NCBI GenBank assembly: GCA_937910385.1
Contig: CALEPT010000019.1
Location: 1-23,951 of the forward strand
Direction of reading: 5' to 3'
DNA from: an uncultured Ruminococcus sp.
Lineage (GTDB): Bacteria; Bacillota; Clostridia; Oscillospirales; Ruminococcaceae
Length of the DNA stretch: 23,951 nt
Positions 21,993 to 23,951 of the stretch are shown one piece after another. The notes under the pieces were generated by a model that was not told the origin of the DNA, ran no database searches, and saw nothing but the letters and a program-made list of their open reading frames with translations. The translations under genes were made by a program, and so were the position numbers. The number at the start of each line of letters is the position of its first letter. Position 1 is the first letter of the stretch.

Positions 21993-23731
21993 GCCTTCGC
22001 CTCCTTTCCGTAGTTTTCAAGCTCTGCCTGTGTTCGCCAGAGTTTTGCGTATGTACCGCCCTTTTTCAGCAGTTCCTCATGTGTGCCGCTTTCAGCGATA
22101 TTTCCGCTTTCAAGGCAGTAAATATTGTCTGCGTCCACCACATTTGCAAGGCGGTGGCTTATCATGATAATGGTCTTGTTTTTCGCAAGTTTACGAATTT
22201 CGGTGAGGATCACTTCCTCCGATTCTACGTCAATATTGCTCGTTGCCTCGTCGAAAATGTAAACGGGAGAATCGTGCAGGATCGCCCTCGCAAGAGCAAG
22301 TCTCTGTCTCTGACCGCCTGAGAGATTTCCGGCATTTTCGAGCAGAACGGTGTCCAGACCGTTTTCAGATTTCAGAAACGCAGAGAGGTTGCAGCGGTCG
22401 AGAACTTCCCACAAAACGCTGTCCTCAGCCGCAAAGCACGGTACGCCCAGAAGCAGGTTTTCCCGTACTGTACCTTTGAAAAAGTAAGGCGCATGGCTGA
22501 TATAGGTGAAATTCTCCATCAGGTCATCTTCTGCGATCTCGCTCATGTCCCTGCCGTTCAAAGTAAGCGTACCGGCAGTGGGCGTATTTCTCTCCATGAG
22601 CAGCGAAGCTACGGTGGACTTACCGCAGCCGGATTCACCAACGATTCCGACAAAGGATTTTTCGGGGATATTCATGCTGATACCGTGGAGTATTTCACGG
22701 CTCTCATCATAAGAAAAATGCACGTCATTCAGCGATATTTCGCCAATTTCTTCAATAATTCCGATACGGTCGGCAGGCTCGTCCAGCTTCAGGAATTTGA
22801 ATATCTTGTCGCTTGCCGCCATACCGTTCATGGCAACATGGAAATAGCTTCCGAGACGGCGCATTGGCAGGAAAAATTCAGCCGACAGCAGTATCATGAA
22901 AATGCAGTTTGCAAGCGCAAGATTTCCCTTGACAAAGGCTCTTGTCGCCATGAGGATTCCAAGCGCCGCACCGCCGTATGCAAAGAAGTCCATGATGATA
23001 ATGGAGTTAAGCTGCATGGTGAGGACTTTCATCGTCACGAAGCGGAAATGCTCGGATTCCTCGTTCATCTGCTCGTTCTTGAACTCATCTGCCTGATAGG
23101 TTTTCAGTGTGGTCATGCCTTGCAGATTTTCGAGGAAGGTGCTGCCAAGCTGTGCGTACTGTCCCCAATATTTCGAGAGCAGCTTTTTGGCTATTTTCTG
23201 CACCATCATGATTGCACCGGGGATAAGCGGTACACAGACCAGAAGTACCGTCGCAGTTGCCCAGCTTCCGCCGAATCCGAACAGGAAGAACAGCGTGATC
23301 GGAGCAATGAAAGCGTAAAAAAACTGCGGAACGTAAAGTCCGAAATAGCTTTCAAGCTGGTCAACGCCCTCAACGGACTCCTGCACAAGTTCCGCAGTTG
23401 TGACCTGTTCACGGTACTTGCTGCCGAGTTTGAGCAGCTTGCCGTATATCAGTTCACGGAGCTTCTGCTTGACGGTTTTTGACGCAAGATAGCTCATTCT
23501 TGTTGCTCCCTGCGCCGTGAAAAAACGGATGATTAGCGTTCCGATGATAATGATGATTGGAACAGTCAGGTCGTTCATCGTCCATTCTTTGTAATACAGC
23601 TTGCTGATCGTTTTTGCGACCGTGATGATCATAACGGTATTCAGCGCAAGCTCCAGCCATTGCAGGATAATATTGCCCGCAATGTATTTTTTGCTTTCGG
23701 GACATAGCTGTGTTAGTCGTTTATCAAACAT
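21989..23731 (-). CDS. ABC transporter half, CydD-like (thiol exporter family)
   Basis: A 580-residue half-transporter. Six transmembrane helices lie in residues about 15-310. CydD-like features are the FGLYVPQFFYAFIAPITLFFL segment, the VPLIPGAIMM turn, FLENLQGMTTLKTYQ and AEFFLPMRRLGSYFHVAMNG. The ATPase domain (about 335-570) carries Walker A GESGCGKST, signature LSGGQRQR, Walker B VYIFDEATSNID and switch ISHR. GGAGG lies 6 bases upstream of the ATG. Its start overlaps the stop of a 51-residue membrane peptide gene by eight bases, and its end overlaps the CydC-like gene. An intact pair of ATPase sites predicts an active exporter. Confidence 0.88.
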   Translation of the reverse strand: MFDKRLTQLCPESKKYIAGNIILQWLELALNTVMIITVAKTISKLYYKEWTMNDLTVPIIIIIGTLIIRFFTAQGATRMSYLASKTVKQKLRELIYGKLLKLGSKYREQVTTAELVQESVEGVDQLESYFGLYVPQFFYAFIAPITLFFLFGFGGSWATATVLLVCVPLIPGAIMMVQKIAKKLLSKYWGQYAQLGSTFLENLQGMTTLKTYQADEFKNEQMNEESEHFRFVTMKVLTMQLNSIIIMDFFAYGGAALGILMATRAFVKGNLALANCIFMILLSAEFFLPMRRLGSYFHVAMNGMAASDKIFKFLKLDEPADRIGIIEEIGEISLNDVHFSYDESREILHGISMNIPEKSFVGIVGESGCGKSTVASLLMERNTPTAGTLTLNGRDMSEIAEDDLMENFTYISHAPYFFKGTVRENLLLGVPCFAAEDSVLWEVLDRCNLSAFLKSENGLDTVLLENAGNLSGGQRQRLALARAILHDSPVYIFDEATSNIDVESEEVILTEIRKLAKNKTIIMISHRLANVVDADNIYCLESGNIAESGTHEELLKKGGTYAKLWRTQAELENYGKEAKA

Positions 23732-23879
23732 CGCCGTCCTCCGTTCTTCCGTGAAATTTATGCGGACTTTCGGGCATCGGTGAGCCTGTGAGCAGTGATT
23801 TTATCACCCTTCTATGTATGATAATAAATAATGTCAGACATGATGAAATCAGAATCAATATTGCCTTATTAGTTTTCAT
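23724..23879 (-). CDS. 51-residue single-span membrane peptide leading the CydDC-like operon
   Basis: A short gene with one of the best ribosome binding sites in the window (AGGAGGG, 4 bases before the ATG at 23879). The product has one hydrophobic helix (about 5-22, AILILISSCLTLFIIIHRR), arginines and a lysine after it, and a hydrophilic His/Pro/Glu-rich tail of about 25 residues. The helix holds one cysteine. Its stop overlaps the CydD-like ATG by eight bases, so the two are translationally coupled. No known family comes to mind. It may be a small subunit of the transporter or simply a translation-coupling leader. Confidence 0.65.
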   Translation of the reverse strand: MKTNKAILILISSCLTLFIIIHRRVIKSLLTGSPMPESPHKFHGRTEDGDV

Positions 23880-23895
23880 AATCCCTCCTGTTAAA

Positions 23896-23949
23896 ATAAA
23901 AGGGGCATATAACAGTGTGTTTGTCAAGTAGAAAGTGCATAAAAGGGGC
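23896..23949. repeat. 11-bp direct repeat ATAAAAGGGGC upstream of the CydDC-like operon
   Basis: ATAAAAGGGGC occurs at 23896-23906 and again at 23939-23949 (43 bases apart), bracketing a minus-strand TTGACA (23922-23927). The first copy is just upstream of the ribosome binding site of the 51-residue gene. It might be a regulator site pair; the promoter's -10 is not clear. Confidence 0.5.
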
Positions 23950-23951
23950 TC

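Noticed and set aside
22493..23482. 329-aa plus-strand open frame opposite the CydD-like gene
   Set aside because: It is antisense to a clear ABC transporter gene, has no SD and no recognisable domain; similar long shadows lie opposite the deacetylase (11262-12167) and PBP (4805-5785).
20334..23731. CydDC pair as evidence of cytochrome bd respiration
   Set aside because: No cydA or cydB is in the window, and CydDC-like pairs occur in anaerobes without the oxidase, so only thiol-exporter similarity is claimed.

Overview
The window looks like chromosomal DNA of a cellulosome-producing Ruminococcus (Oscillospiraceae, strictly anaerobic gut or rumen Firmicutes). The evidence is two secreted carbohydrate-active enzymes with C-terminal dockerins, a complete spoIIAA-spoIIAB-sigF operon, strong AGGAGG-type ribosome binding sites and sigma-A promoters of the TTGaca-N17-TATAAT type, often with an extended TGn -10. 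The genus is inferred from protein style; no marker RNA gene is present.

Left part (1-4.6 kb). The minus strand reads spoIIAA > spoIIAB > sigF (anti-anti-sigma, anti-sigma and sigma factor of the early forespore), then a dockerin-bearing GH5 endoglucanase with its own consensus promoter, then the signal peptide of a secreted protein cut by the window edge. Divergent from spoIIAA is a flavin-reductase-like flavoprotein. It meets, stop codon against stop codon, a small membrane-anchored protein whose C-terminus resembles the BofC C-terminal domain.

Centre (4.6-13 kb). A plus-strand operon carries a class A penicillin-binding protein with a remarkable Gly-Gly-Gly-Asp-Val/Ala tail, a THUMP-type RNA methyltransferase, RmuC and a ComF-like phosphoribosyltransferase. 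It ends against a convergent, secreted, dockerin-bearing CE4 polysaccharide deacetylase, with hairpins in between. Next come a small nitroreductase and a divergent 66-residue orphan protein flanked by 9-bp direct repeats.

Right part (13-24 kb). This looks like an accessory region, all on the minus strand, bounded on its left by an IS66 transposase remnant and containing a decayed von Willebrand A (chelatase-like) fragment. It holds a membrane protein / alpha-beta hydrolase / LCM-type methyltransferase cluster, an ABC exporter of the LolD/MacB ATPase plus FtsX permease type, and a tightly overlapping five-gene operon: 51-aa membrane peptide > CydD-like ABC > CydC-like ABC > YgbA-like cysteine-rich protein > YbaN/DUF454 membrane protein. 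The last operon is the most interesting unit, because it joins a thiol-exporter-like heterodimer to a nitrosative-stress protein family in an apparent strict anaerobe.
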